Part shown: piece by piece, positions 49,104 to 58,580 of the stretch
How positions within the stretch are numbered: the first letter of the stretch is position 1
Layout of the letters: each line of letters begins with the position of its first letter
NCBI RefSeq assembly: GCF_964266745.1
Contig: NZ_CAXWGX010000029.1
Span: forward strand, 1 to 64,000
Reading direction: 5' to 3'
DNA: 64,000 nt
Source of the DNA: Propionicimonas sp020161015
GTDB taxonomy: Bacteria > Actinomycetota > Actinomycetes > Propionibacteriales > Propionibacteriaceae
Notes under the pieces: model-generated
What the model saw: only the letters and a program-made list of their open reading frames with translations
Databases searched by the model: none
What the model was told of the DNA's origin: nothing
Translations under genes and position numbers: made by a program

Positions 49104-50156
49104 TCACCCGATGACGCCCGCCGTCCACTCCTTGATCCACTGCTCGCGCTTTGCGCCGAGCTCGGCCACCGGCACCTGGATCGGTGCGTCCACCCTGGCC
49201 GCGTGGGCCTTCCAGTCCGCGGGGAGCTCCACGTCGGGGTCGACCGGGCTCATGTACATCGACTCGGGGATCTCCGCCTGCACGGCGGCGGAGAGAAGGA
49301 AGTCCACGAACTTCCGCGCCCCCACCTCGTTCTGCGCACCGGCGAGGACGCCGGCGTACTCGACCTGGCGGAAGCAGGTCGAGGTCAGCGCCTCCGTGGC
49401 GGGCTCGTAGGCCGGGGAGGAGGCGTAGGAGACCACCAGCGGCCGGTCGCCCTTGCCCGAGGACCCGGAGAACTCGACCGTGTACGCCTCCGTCCAGCCC
49501 TTCACGACCTTCACGCCGTTGGCCTTCAGGGCCTTCCAGTAGTCGAGGTAGCCCGGGTCGCCCTTCGCGCCGACGGTGGCGGCGAGGAACGCCAGGCCGG
49601 GCGAGGAGGACGCCGGGTTCTCCACCACGAGCAGGCCGGCGTACTCGGGCCGCGTCAGGTCGTCGAGCGTCCGGGGGACGGCGAGACCCTTGGCCGCGAA
49701 CCAGCGGGTGTCGGCGTTCACGCAGACGTCGCCGTAGTCGACCGGCGTCAGCGCGTGGGTGTCGTCCGCGGCGAAGGCTTCCGCACCCTCGGGAAGCGCC
49801 GGCGAGGTGTACGGGCTGAGGATGCCGGCGCCGATGGCACGTCCGGCGAAGGTGTTGTCGATGCCGAACACGACGTCGCCCAGCGGCGCGTCCTTGGTGA
49901 GGATGAGCTGGTTCACCACCGTGCCCGCGTCACCGGGGGCGACGAAGGTGACGTCGTAGCCGGTCTCGGCCTTGAAGGCGGCGATGGTCTTCTCCCCGAG
50001 TGCGAACGAGTCGTGGGTGATCACGGTGAGGGTGCCGCTCTCGGTGGGGGCGGACGGCGTCCCTGCCGTCGGCGTGCCCGACGGCGCGGGGGTGCCCGCG
50101 CAGCCGGCGAGCAGGACGGCCGTGGCCGCGGCGGCCACGAGCTTCCGGATGGACAT
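49104..50156 (-). CDS. thiB: Thiamine-binding lipoprotein
   Basis: A 350-residue binding protein. Lipobox VLLAGCAG, then LTVITHDSFALGEKTIAAF and the ThiB signature PLGDVVFGIDNTFAGRAI. The ATG at 50156 is preceded by GGAGGAG at about 8 nt; an earlier ATG adds five residues but has no ribosome site. It lies directly downstream of a TPP riboswitch, which explains its regulation. Confidence 0.92.
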   Translation of the reverse strand: MSIRKLVAAAATAVLLAGCAGTPAPSGTPTAGTPSAPTESGTLTVITHDSFALGEKTIAAFKAETGYDVTFVAPGDAGTVVNQLILTKDAPLGDVVFGIDNTFAGRAIGAGILSPYTSPALPEGAEAFAADDTHALTPVDYGDVCVNADTRWFAAKGLAVPRTLDDLTRPEYAGLLVVENPASSSPGLAFLAATVGAKGDPGYLDYWKALKANGVKVVKGWTEAYTVEFSGSSGKGDRPLVVSYASSPAYEPATEALTSTCFRQVEYAGVLAGAQNEVGARKFVDFLLSAAVQAEIPESMYMSPVDPDVELPADWKAHAARVDAPIQVPVAELGAKREQWIKEWTAGVIG

Positions 50157-50212
50157 GCTGGTCTCCTCCAACTACTCGGAGGGCCCGGGACGGTTCCCGG
50201 GGAGAATTCCCG

Positions 50213-50306
50213 ACTCCCTACGCCGGTGCTAGCCGGATCAGGTTCGAGGGTCTGCGGACTCCCGCACTCTCAGCGCCCCGCGGCGCTCCCCTGTCGGTAT
50301 CAGAGG
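50213..50306 (-). ncRNA. TPP riboswitch (THI element)
   Basis: Read on the minus strand: ACAGGGGAGC, the GCTGAGAGTGCGG helix, ACCCTCGAACCTGATCCGG and TAGCACCGGCGTAGGGA, all hallmark segments of the thiamine pyrophosphate aptamer. The ~55 nt between it and thiB contain GGGCCCGGGA...TCCCGGGGA inverted pairs that could form the expression platform. High TPP would switch off thiBPQ. Confidence 0.95.
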
Positions 50307-50371
50307 CTACCAGTGCCAGGAGCGGTCCGACTCTGGCGCGGTGGTACCCCGGTTGTGCCAGTCTTGGGCGC

Positions 50372-51949
50372 ATGACCGCGCAGTCCGACGCCATCGCCAA
50401 GATCAAGACCGGCTACACCTTCGACACCCCGTCCATCGACCTCGGCGTGCTGATGGCCGACGGGACGCCGCAGACCGACGTGCGGGTGCGGCTGTCGCTG
50501 TCGATGCTGAACCGGCACGGCCTGGTCGCCGGCGCCACCGGCACCGGGAAGACCCGCACGCTCCAGCTGCTGGCCGAGCAGATCTCCGCGGCCGGGGTCG
50601 CGGTGTTCGCCGCCGACATCAAGGGGGACCTGTCCGGCATCGCGATCCCGGGGACGCCGAGCGAGAAGCTCCTGGCCCGCACCCAGAAGATCGGCCAGGA
50701 CTGGCAGCCCGTCGGCTGCCCGACCGAGTTCTACGCGCTCGGCGGCCAGGGCGCCGGCATCCCGCTGCGGGCCACCGTGTCGTCGTTCGGCCCGATCCTG
50801 CTGAGCAAGGTGCTGGGCCTCAACGAGACCCAGGAGTCCAGCCTCGGCCTGGTGTTCCACTACGCCGACACCGCCGGCCTCCCGCTGCTCGACCTGGCCG
50901 ACCTCCGGCAGGTGCTGCAGTACCTCACCGGCGACGAGGGCAAGGCGGAGCTCAAGGAGATCGGCGGGCTGTCGGCCGCCACGGCCGGCGTGATCCTGCG
51001 CAGCCTGGTGACCCTCCAGACCCAGGGCGCGGACGAGTTCTTCGGCGAGCCCGAGTTCGACACCCGCGACCTGCTGCGCACGGCCGCCGACGGCCACGGC
51101 GTGATCTCCCTGCTGGAGCTGCCGAACCTCCAGGACCGCCCGGCGATCTTCTCCACCTTCCTGATGTGGCTGCTGGCCGACCTGTTCCACGACCTGCCGG
51201 AGGTCGGCGACCTCGACCAGCCGAAGCTGGTGTTCTTCTTCGACGAGGCGCACCTGCTGTTCAACGGCGCGTCCAAGGCGTTCCTCGACGCCATCGCGCA
51301 GACCGTCCGGCTGATCCGCTCCAAGGGGATCGGGATCTTCTTCGTCACGCAGTCGCCGACCGACGTTCCCGACCAGGTGCTCGCCCAGCTGGGCTCCCGG
51401 GTGCAGCACCAGCTGCGTGCCCACACCCCCAAGGACGCGAAGGCGCTGAAGGCCACCGTGGACACCTACCCGACCAGCCAGTACGACCTGGCAGAGACCC
51501 TCCAGTCGCTCGGCATCGGCGAGGCGATCGTCACCGTGCTGAACCCCGACGGCGCCCCGACCCCGGTGGCGTGGACACGGATGCTCGCCCCGCGCGCCTC
51601 CATGGAGCCGATGCCGGCGGACTGGCTGGCCAACGGCGTGGCGTCCTCTGCCATGCAGGCCAAGTACGGCCAGGACATCAACCGCGACTCCGCCTACGAG
51701 ATGCTGGCCCGCCGGCTGGAGGCGGGCGCGGCCAGGGCGCAGGCCGAGGCCGACGCACAGGCGCGCGCCAGGGAGGAGGCCGCCGACCAGCGCGAGGCGG
51801 AGCGCGAGCGCGCGCCGCGTTCGACGTCCTCGCGGCGCGCCCCGAAGTCCGGAGTGGAGAAGGTGCTCGGCTCGGCCACCTTCTGGAACCAGGTCATCCG
51901 CGTCGGCGGACAGGTCGTCCGCACGATGTGGGGCACCGCCCGCCGCTGA
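50372..51949 (+). CDS. HerA/DUF853-type P-loop ATPase
   Basis: A 525-residue single-chain ATPase of the HerA-like group. Walker A GATGTGKT with K60, Walker B LVFFFDEAHLLF (about 285-296) and sensor FFVTQSPTDVP. The C-terminal ~90 residues hold a charged coiled coil (Ala/Glu/Arg-rich, 445-485). Unlike archaeal HerA there is no NurA partner nearby. The proteins of this DUF853 type are widespread in bacteria and act alone; their substrate is unclear. Confidence 0.85.
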   Translation: MTAQSDAIAKIKTGYTFDTPSIDLGVLMADGTPQTDVRVRLSLSMLNRHGLVAGATGTGKTRTLQLLAEQISAAGVAVFAADIKGDLSGIAIPGTPSEKLLARTQKIGQDWQPVGCPTEFYALGGQGAGIPLRATVSSFGPILLSKVLGLNETQESSLGLVFHYADTAGLPLLDLADLRQVLQYLTGDEGKAELKEIGGLSAATAGVILRSLVTLQTQGADEFFGEPEFDTRDLLRTAADGHGVISLLELPNLQDRPAIFSTFLMWLLADLFHDLPEVGDLDQPKLVFFFDEAHLLFNGASKAFLDAIAQTVRLIRSKGIGIFFVTQSPTDVPDQVLAQLGSRVQHQLRAHTPKDAKALKATVDTYPTSQYDLAETLQSLGIGEAIVTVLNPDGAPTPVAWTRMLAPRASMEPMPADWLANGVASSAMQAKYGQDINRDSAYEMLARRLEAGAARAQAEADAQARAREEAADQREAERERAPRSTSSRRAPKSGVEKVLGSATFWNQVIRVGGQVVRTMWGTARR

Positions 51950-51961
51950 GCCCTCCGGGGA

Positions 51962-53209
51962 TCAGCCGGTCAGGTCGTCGAGCGGAACGGACGGGTCGGC
52001 GAGGCGGTCGGCGGCGACCACCGTCCGGGCGCGGATGAGCCGCTGGACGGCGTCCATCGTGCCCCAGACGTTGACGTGCAGGCCGGCGAGCACGCGGACA
52101 CCGGACCCCTCCGGCGCGACCCAGAACGCCATGAACTCCGGAGCCGACTCATCGCCCCGCAGCACCAGCTCTGCGTCCGTGCCCCGCGGCACGTGGCCCG
52201 CGTACTCCAGCCCGGCCTCGTACTGGTCGGAGAAGAAGAACGGCACCGGGTCGTAGGCCACCGTCGCACCGGCCATCGACCGGCCCGCGGCGAACCCGCC
52301 GTCGTGCGCGTTGGCCCAGTGCTCGACCCGCACCGGCCCGCCGAGGAGGCGGCTGCGCCAGCGGGCGACGTCACCGGCCGCCCACACCCCGTCCAGGCTG
52401 GTCCGCAGCGCGGCGTCGGTGAGGACGCCGTCGTCGACGTCGGCACCGGCGGCCTCCGCCAGCTCGGTGCGCGGACGGATGCCGACGCCGACGACCACGA
52501 TCCGCGCGGGCAGCGTCTCGCCTGCCGAGGTGACCACCCCGGTGACCGCGTCCTCACCGGTGAACGACGCCACCCCCGTGCCGAGGCGGAACTCCACCCC
52601 GTGGCTGCCGTGCCACCGGGCGAACCAGCCGCCGATATGGGTGCCCATCACGGCCTCCAGCGGCGCTGACCGTGGTTCCACGACGGTCACCGCGCACCCG
52701 TGGGCGCGGGCGGCCGCGGCGACCTCCAGCCCGATCCACCCCGCGCCGACGACCACCACGTCGCCCCCGTCGCGCAGGCGCTCCCGCAGCGCGAGCGCGT
52801 CGTCGAGCGTGCGCAGGTGGTGGACGCCGGGCAGGTCAGCGCCGGGCACGTCCAGCCGCCGGACCGCAGAGCCGGTGGCCAGCAGCGCGCGGTCCCAGGA
52901 CAGCACGGTGCCGCCGGCCAGCGTGGCGGTGCGCGCCGACGCGTCGAGGGCGGCCACCGGGTCGCCCAGCACCAGGTCGACCCGCTGGTCGGCGTACCAC
53001 TGCGGATCGTGGGGGAAGGCCGCGCCCTCCCCGGCGGTGTCGAGGAGGAGGTCCTTCGACAGCGGCGGGCGCTCGTAGGGCAGGTGGTCCTCCTCGGTCA
53101 CCAGAAGGATCTCGCCGTCCGCGTCCTGCTCGCGGATGCCCTCCACCGCCCGTGCGGCGGCCAGGCCGCCACCGACGATCAGGTACCGGGTGCGCTCTGT
53201 CTCGCTCAT
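51962..53209 (-). CDS. FAD-dependent ferredoxin reductase-like enzyme
   Basis: A 415-residue pyridine-nucleotide-disulfide-type flavoprotein of the rhodocoxin/putidaredoxin reductase kind. FAD fingerprint IVGGGLAAARAVEGI, NAD fingerprint VVGAGWIGLEVAAAA and GVWAAGDVARW. A reductase C-terminal domain ends it. It transfers electrons from NAD(P)H to a ferredoxin, but no ferredoxin or P450 gene is adjacent. Start ATG 53209 chosen for MSETERTRYLIVGGG. Confidence 0.88.
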   Translation of the reverse strand: MSETERTRYLIVGGGLAAARAVEGIREQDADGEILLVTEEDHLPYERPPLSKDLLLDTAGEGAAFPHDPQWYADQRVDLVLGDPVAALDASARTATLAGGTVLSWDRALLATGSAVRRLDVPGADLPGVHHLRTLDDALALRERLRDGGDVVVVGAGWIGLEVAAAARAHGCAVTVVEPRSAPLEAVMGTHIGGWFARWHGSHGVEFRLGTGVASFTGEDAVTGVVTSAGETLPARIVVVGVGIRPRTELAEAAGADVDDGVLTDAALRTSLDGVWAAGDVARWRSRLLGGPVRVEHWANAHDGGFAAGRSMAGATVAYDPVPFFFSDQYEAGLEYAGHVPRGTDAELVLRGDESAPEFMAFWVAPEGSGVRVLAGLHVNVWGTMDAVQRLIRARTVVAADRLADPSVPLDDLTG

Positions 53210-53333
53210 GACCCCACAGTGCGCGCCCGACACGCGCCGCGTCGATACCAGCTTCGACCCAGCGCGCCGCGGCGCCGTGGTGGGTAGGCGTCCCTGGAGG
53301 GCCGCGGGACCGGGCCCGTACTAGCCTTCCCCC

Positions 53334-54008
53334 GTGACCAGCGAATCCCCCGGACCGTCCGCCCGTCCCGGACTGAGGGTCGGCCACGTGCCCGGCGTCA
53401 CCCTGACCAAGTGGCGGCGCACCTGGGCCGAGCGCCTGCCCGGCGTCCCGCTGGAGGTCGCCGAGGTCACCGAGGCCGACCAGCGCGCGGCCCTGGATGA
53501 CGGGCGCGTCGACATGTGCTTCGCCCGGTTGCCGCTCGACAGCGCAGGGCTGCACGTCATCCGCCTGTACGACGAGGTGGCGGTGGTCGTCGCGCAGAAG
53601 GACCACCCCTTCGCCGAGCGGGAGGAGGTGGCGCTGGAGGACCTGTCCGCGGAGACGCTGGTGACCGGGGACGCGGAGGCGAGCGCCACCGAGCGGGTCT
53701 CCTGGGGCGCCGGGGTCGCCGTGATGCCCCACTCGATCGCCCGCTCGCAGAGCCGCAGCGACCTCGTCTTCCGGCCCGTCACCGACGCCGAGCCGACGAC
53801 CGTCGTGCTGGCCTGGCGGGTGGACACCCCCGACGAGCTCGTCCAGGAGTTCGTCGGCATCGTCCGGGGACGCACGGCGAACAGCTCACGGACCGCGGCG
53901 GAGCGGGCGAGCCGGCCCGCTCCGGCCCCGGAACCGCGCAGGGAACGTCCCGCGAAGGCCCCGCGGCGCGGCGGCGGGCCGCAGCGCGGGCGCGGGCGTC
54001 GCCGCTGA
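53334..54008 (+). CDS. LysR-like ligand-binding domain without HTH
   Basis: A 224-residue protein. Residues ~14-185 match the effector-binding part of LysR-type regulators (LRVGHVPGVTLTKWRRTWAE; RVDMCFARLPLDSAGLHVIR; VAVVVAQKDHPFAEREEVAL; WGAGVAVMPHSIARS). The DNA-binding N-terminus is absent, and the DNA between it and the divergent gene shows no HTH remnant. The tail is a 40-residue Arg/Pro/Gly-rich basic stretch that might bind nucleic acid. Start is GTG at 53334. Confidence 0.78.
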   Translation: MTSESPGPSARPGLRVGHVPGVTLTKWRRTWAERLPGVPLEVAEVTEADQRAALDDGRVDMCFARLPLDSAGLHVIRLYDEVAVVVAQKDHPFAEREEVALEDLSAETLVTGDAEASATERVSWGAGVAVMPHSIARSQSRSDLVFRPVTDAEPTTVVLAWRVDTPDELVQEFVGIVRGRTANSSRTAAERASRPAPAPEPRRERPAKAPRRGGGPQRGRGRRR

Positions 54009-54018
54009 GCCGCTCGGT

Positions 54019-55023
54019 TCAGGCGTAGCGGCCGGAGTGGAGCACCGCCTGGTACTGGGCGCGCTCGTAGGCCGAGGAGTCCTCGACGGAGGCGGCGCTC
54101 ATCGAGCCCCGCAACTGCGTCACCCCGGTGTACTCGTGGGCCGTCATCCAGCGCTCGGCCTCGGCGAGCATGACCGCGACCGCCTCCGGCCCCCGCCGCA
54201 GGATCGCGGACGCCGTGCAGGCCACGTCCGCACCCACCAGCAGCGCCTTGATGATCTCGGAGCCGGAGTGGACGCCGGAGGTGCAGGCCAGGCCCACCTC
54301 GGGGAGCTGACCGCGCAGGATGCCCAGCCAGCGCAGGGCGATCCGCTGGTCGTCCGGCTCGGACAGGTCGGCCCGGGCCAGCAGGGACAACCGCTCCAGG
54401 TCGAGGTCCGGGGCGTAGAACCGGTTGAACAGCACGAGGCCGTCCGCCCCGGCGTCCACCGCGAGGGAGGCGAACTTCGACATGGCCGAGTAGTAGGGCG
54501 ACAGCTTCACCGCCAGCGGGATGTCGACCGCGATCTTGACGGCCTCGATCGCGGCCAGGTGCGCGAGCTCGACGTCGGCCGCGCCGACCGACGGGTCGGC
54601 GGCCATCGTGTACAGGTTCAGCTCGAGCGCGTCGGCCCCGGCGTCGGCGAGCTGGGAGGCGTAACGCTGCCACGAGCCGGGACGGGTGGCGTTGAGGCTG
54701 GCGATCACCGGGATCCGCAGCTGCTCCTTCGCGCGCCGCACCAGGTTGACGTGGGCACCCGCGCCGAGGTCGGGCTGCTCGAGCTCGGGCAGCGGGCTGC
54801 CGGAGAACTCGGCGAAGTCCTCGCCGGCGTCCATCAGGTCGGCGAGCTGGCTCTCCTCGGCCAGCACCTCCTCCTCGAACAGCGAGGGCAGCACGACCGC
54901 GGACGCACCGGCCGCCTCCAGCGCGAGCAGCGAGTCCAGCCGGCCCGTCATCGGCGACGCCGAGGCCATCAGGGGACCCGAGAGCGGCAGCCCGAGGTAG
55001 CTGGTCGAGAGATCGGGCCTCAT
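54019..55023 (-). CDS. Dihydroorotate dehydrogenase-like flavoprotein
   Basis: A 334-residue TIM-barrel FMN protein of the DHOD-like group found beside pyruvate:ferredoxin oxidoreductases. Motifs: YLGLPLSGPLMASASPMTGR, ALELNLY, IPLAVKLSPYYS and SEIIKALLVGADVACTASAI. The pyrimidine substrate loop with Cys/Ser is not evident, so the reaction may not be dihydroorotate oxidation. ATG overlaps the nifJ stop by 4 nt. Confidence 0.85.
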   Translation of the reverse strand: MRPDLSTSYLGLPLSGPLMASASPMTGRLDSLLALEAAGASAVVLPSLFEEEVLAEESQLADLMDAGEDFAEFSGSPLPELEQPDLGAGAHVNLVRRAKEQLRIPVIASLNATRPGSWQRYASQLADAGADALELNLYTMAADPSVGAADVELAHLAAIEAVKIAVDIPLAVKLSPYYSAMSKFASLAVDAGADGLVLFNRFYAPDLDLERLSLLARADLSEPDDQRIALRWLGILRGQLPEVGLACTSGVHSGSEIIKALLVGADVACTASAILRRGPEAVAVMLAEAERWMTAHEYTGVTQLRGSMSAASVEDSSAYERAQYQAVLHSGRYA

Positions 55024-58000
55024 GGTTCCTCCTTGGGGGCGGGCAACCCACGTTCCATACCCGCCAGTTGCGAGTAATAGTGCCAGCGTTCGTCGGCGTC
55101 CGCCTGTGCGAGTTGTGCCAATTCCTCCGCGCGTGTCGGGTTCGCCCTCGCCAGCATCGCGAATCTCGCCTCGCTCTGCATGAAATCGCGGACCGGCAGG
55201 CTCGGCGCCCGGCTGTCCAGGTGGAGGGGACGGCCGTCCCCGCCCGGCCGGAACCGGTACAGCGGCCAGTACCCGCTCGCGACCGCCTCCGCCTGGTGGC
55301 TCATCGAGGTGGCCATGTCGATGCCGTGGGCGATGCAGGTCGAGTAGGCGATGAGCAGGGACGGGCCGGGCCAGGCCTGCGCCTCCAGCATCGCCCGGAC
55401 GGCCTGCTGCTGGTTGGCGCCGATCGCCAGCTGGGCGACGTAGACGTCGCCGTAGGCCTGCGCGAGCACGCCGAGGTCCTTCTTGGCCGTGCCCTTGCCC
55501 GCGGTGGCGAACTTCGCCGTCGCGCCCCTCGGGCTGGCCTTGGACGCCTGCCCGCCGGTGTTGGAGTAGACCTCGGTGTCGAGCACGAGGATGTTCACGT
55601 TGCGGCCGCTGCCGAGCACGTGGTCCAGCCCGCCGTAGCCGATGTCGTACGCCCAGCCGTCGCCGCCGATGATCCACACCGACTTGTCGACGAGCTCGTC
55701 GGCCAGCGAGAGCAGCCGGCGGGCCGCGTCGTCGGTCGCGACGTGACCGGCGAGCACAGCCTTGAGGCGCGCGACGCGTTCGCGCTGGGCGGCGATGCCG
55801 GCCTCGTCGGCCTGGTCGGCGGCCAGCAGGGCGTCCGCCAGCTCGGCGCCGACCTGGGCACGCAGGACGCCGAGCAGCCGGCGGGCCTCCGCGGACTGGA
55901 GGTCCTGGGCGATGCGCATGCCCAGACCGAACTCGGCGTTGTCCTCGAACAGGGAGTTCGACCAGGCGGGGCCCCGGCCGTCCGCGTTCGTGGTGTAGGG
56001 GGTGGTGGGCAGGTTCCCGCCGAAGATCGAGGAGCACCCGGTGGCGTTGGCGATGATCATCCGGTCGCCGAACAGCTGGGTGAGCGTCTTGATGTAGGGC
56101 GTCTCTCCGCAACCGGAACAGGCCAGGGAGAACTCGAACAGCGGCTGGAGCTGCGCCACCCCCTTGACCTGGTCGGCGCGCACCTCGGTGCGGTCGGCCT
56201 CGGGCAGCCCGAGGAAGAACTCGAAGTTCGCCCGCTCGGCGTCGCGGTGGTCGCGCGCCGGCGCCATGTCGAGCGACTTGTGCTTGTGCTCGCTCTTGGA
56301 ACGGGCCGGGCAGATGTCGGAGCAGATCCCGCACCCCGTGCAGTCGTCCGGCGCCACCTGCACCACGAGCCGCCGACCCGGGTGGGCGCGATCCTTGTAC
56401 TCCTTGTGCAGGAAGCCCTCGGGGGCGCCGGCCAGGTCGACGGGGTCGGCCAGCTTGATCCGGATCGCGGTGTGCGGGCACACCACGGCGCACTTGCCGC
56501 AGTCGATGCACAGGGACGGGTCCCACACCGGCAACTCGGCGGCGATGCCGCGCTTCTCCCACTTCGCGGTGCCCGTCGGCCACGCGCCGTCCACGGGAAG
56601 GGCGCTGACCGGCAGCAGGTCGCCCTGCCCGTGCAGCATCGCCCCGGTGACGCGCCGGACGACGTCCCCGGCGGCCTCGGGCAACGGCGGCAACCGGTGC
56701 TCCGTGCTGGTGGGGCGCAGCGCGGCCGGCAGCGGGCGCAACGCGGCGATCGCGGCGTCCACGGCGGCGAAGTTGCGCTCCACGACCGTGCGGCCCCGCC
56801 GGCCGTAGGTCTTCTCGACCGACTCCTTGATGGCGGCGACGGCCTCGTCGGCCGGCAGCACCCCGGAGAGGTAGAAGAAGCAGGGCTGCATCACCGTGTT
56901 GATCCGCCGACCCAGGCCGGCCGCCTTCGCCACCGCCTCCGCGTCGATCACCCAGGTGCGCAGCCGCTTCTCCGCGATCTCGGCCTGGACCTCGACCGGC
57001 AGGTGGTCCCAGGTGTCCTCACCGTGGGGCGAGTTCAGCAGCAGGGTGGCGCCGGGCCGGGCCACGTCCACGGTCTTCATCGTGCGCAGCAGGTCGAACT
57101 GGTGGACGGCGACGAAGTCCGCCCGGTCGACGAGGTAGGTGGCCCGGACCGGCGTCCGGCCGAACCGCAGGTGCGAGACGGTCACCGCACCGGACTTGCG
57201 GGAGTCGTAGACGAAGTACCCCTGGGCGAAGTTGTCCGGTTGCTCGCCGATGATCTTCACCGAGTTCTTCGCGGCCCCCACGGTGCCGTCCGAGCCGAGG
57301 CCGAAGAACACCGCGGACAGGTGGTCCTCCGGCACCCGGAACGCGTGGTCTGGCGTGAGCGAGAGGTGCGTCACGTCGTCGACGATGCCGACCGTGAACC
57401 GCGGACGGGGCTCCGCTGCGGCCAGCTCGTCGAAGACGGCCTTAGCCATCTGCGGGGTGAACTCCTTCGACGACAGCCCGTAGCGGCCCCCGATCACGCG
57501 GGGACCCGGACGGCGCGACAGCGCGACGAGCACGTCCGCGTGCAGCGGCTCGGCGGGGGCGCCCACCTCCTTGGTGCGGTCGAGCACCGCGATGGCGCGG
57601 ACGGTCGGCGGCAGCGCGGCCAGGAACGCCTCCACCGGGAACGGCCGGAACAGCCGGACGGTGACCAGCCCGACCTTCTCCCCACGGCGCACGAGCTCGT
57701 CGACGGTCTCGCCCAGGCAACCGGCGGCCGAGCCCATCACCACCACCACGCGCTCCGCGTCCGGGGCACCGGCGTAGTCGACCAGCCCGTAGCGGCGCCC
57801 GGTGCGCGCGGACAGCTCGTCGAACACGTCCGCCACCACCGCCGGCACGGCGTCGTGGAAGGGGTTGGCCGCCTCCGCGGCCTGGAAGAAGGTGTCGGGG
57901 TTCTCCGCGACGCCGCGGATGACCGGCGCGTCCGGGGTGAGCCCGCGTGCCCGGTGGGCCAGGACGTCCTCCTCGCGCACCAGCGCGCGCAGGTCGGCCT

Positions 58001-58580
58001 CGGCCAGCACCTGGACGCTGTTCACCTCGTGGCTGGTGCGGAACCCGTCGAAGAAGTGCAGGAAGGGGACGCGGGTGCGCAGGGTCGCCGCGTGCGCGAC
58101 GAGGGCGAAGTCGTGGGCCTCCTGCACGCTGGACGCGCACAGCATCGCCCAGCCGGTGGTGCGTGCCGCCATCACGTCGGAGTGGTCGCCGAAGATGCTC
58201 AGCGCGTGGGTGGCCAGCGTGCGCGCGGCGACGTGGATGACCGCAGGGGTGAGCTCCCCGGCGATCTTGAACATGTTGGGCAGCATCAGCAGCAGGCCCT
58301 GGGACGCGGTGAACGTGGCGCCCAGCGTCCCCTTGGTGACCGCGCCGTGGAGGGCTCCGGCCGCTCCCGCCTCGGACTGGAGCTCGACCACGTCGGGCAC
58401 CGTCCCCCACAGGTTGGGCCGGCCCGCGGCCGACCAGGCGTCCGCGGACTCCCCCATCGCCGAGGACGGCGTGATCGGGTAGATCGCGAGCACCTCGCTC
58501 AGGGCGTGCGCGACCCTGGCCGCCGCCTCGTTGCCGTCCAGCGTCTCCCAGCGTGTCACCGGCCCATTGTCGCCGGTCAC
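55020..58580 (-). CDS. nifJ: Pyruvate:ferredoxin (flavodoxin) oxidoreductase
   Basis: A 1186-residue single-chain enzyme that converts pyruvate and CoA to acetyl-CoA, CO2 and reduced ferredoxin. Domain I: NEAAARVAHALSEVLAIYPI. Ferredoxin insert: CIDCGKCAVVCPH (about 690) and CTGCGICSDICPARSK (about 747). Cluster/TPP part: LACSGCGETPYIK and GDGWAYDIGYGG (about 970). Starts at GTG 58580 or a second GTG eight codons on. GTGA overlap with the PEPCK-like gene and ATGA with the DHOD-like gene make one operon. Confidence 0.95.
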   Translation of the reverse strand: MTGDNGPVTRWETLDGNEAAARVAHALSEVLAIYPITPSSAMGESADAWSAAGRPNLWGTVPDVVELQSEAGAAGALHGAVTKGTLGATFTASQGLLLMLPNMFKIAGELTPAVIHVAARTLATHALSIFGDHSDVMAARTTGWAMLCASSVQEAHDFALVAHAATLRTRVPFLHFFDGFRTSHEVNSVQVLAEADLRALVREEDVLAHRARGLTPDAPVIRGVAENPDTFFQAAEAANPFHDAVPAVVADVFDELSARTGRRYGLVDYAGAPDAERVVVVMGSAAGCLGETVDELVRRGEKVGLVTVRLFRPFPVEAFLAALPPTVRAIAVLDRTKEVGAPAEPLHADVLVALSRRPGPRVIGGRYGLSSKEFTPQMAKAVFDELAAAEPRPRFTVGIVDDVTHLSLTPDHAFRVPEDHLSAVFFGLGSDGTVGAAKNSVKIIGEQPDNFAQGYFVYDSRKSGAVTVSHLRFGRTPVRATYLVDRADFVAVHQFDLLRTMKTVDVARPGATLLLNSPHGEDTWDHLPVEVQAEIAEKRLRTWVIDAEAVAKAAGLGRRINTVMQPCFFYLSGVLPADEAVAAIKESVEKTYGRRGRTVVERNFAAVDAAIAALRPLPAALRPTSTEHRLPPLPEAAGDVVRRVTGAMLHGQGDLLPVSALPVDGAWPTGTAKWEKRGIAAELPVWDPSLCIDCGKCAVVCPHTAIRIKLADPVDLAGAPEGFLHKEYKDRAHPGRRLVVQVAPDDCTGCGICSDICPARSKSEHKHKSLDMAPARDHRDAERANFEFFLGLPEADRTEVRADQVKGVAQLQPLFEFSLACSGCGETPYIKTLTQLFGDRMIIANATGCSSIFGGNLPTTPYTTNADGRGPAWSNSLFEDNAEFGLGMRIAQDLQSAEARRLLGVLRAQVGAELADALLAADQADEAGIAAQRERVARLKAVLAGHVATDDAARRLLSLADELVDKSVWIIGGDGWAYDIGYGGLDHVLGSGRNVNILVLDTEVYSNTGGQASKASPRGATAKFATAGKGTAKKDLGVLAQAYGDVYVAQLAIGANQQQAVRAMLEAQAWPGPSLLIAYSTCIAHGIDMATSMSHQAEAVASGYWPLYRFRPGGDGRPLHLDSRAPSLPVRDFMQSEARFAMLARANPTRAEELAQLAQADADERWHYYSQLAGMERGLPAPKEEP

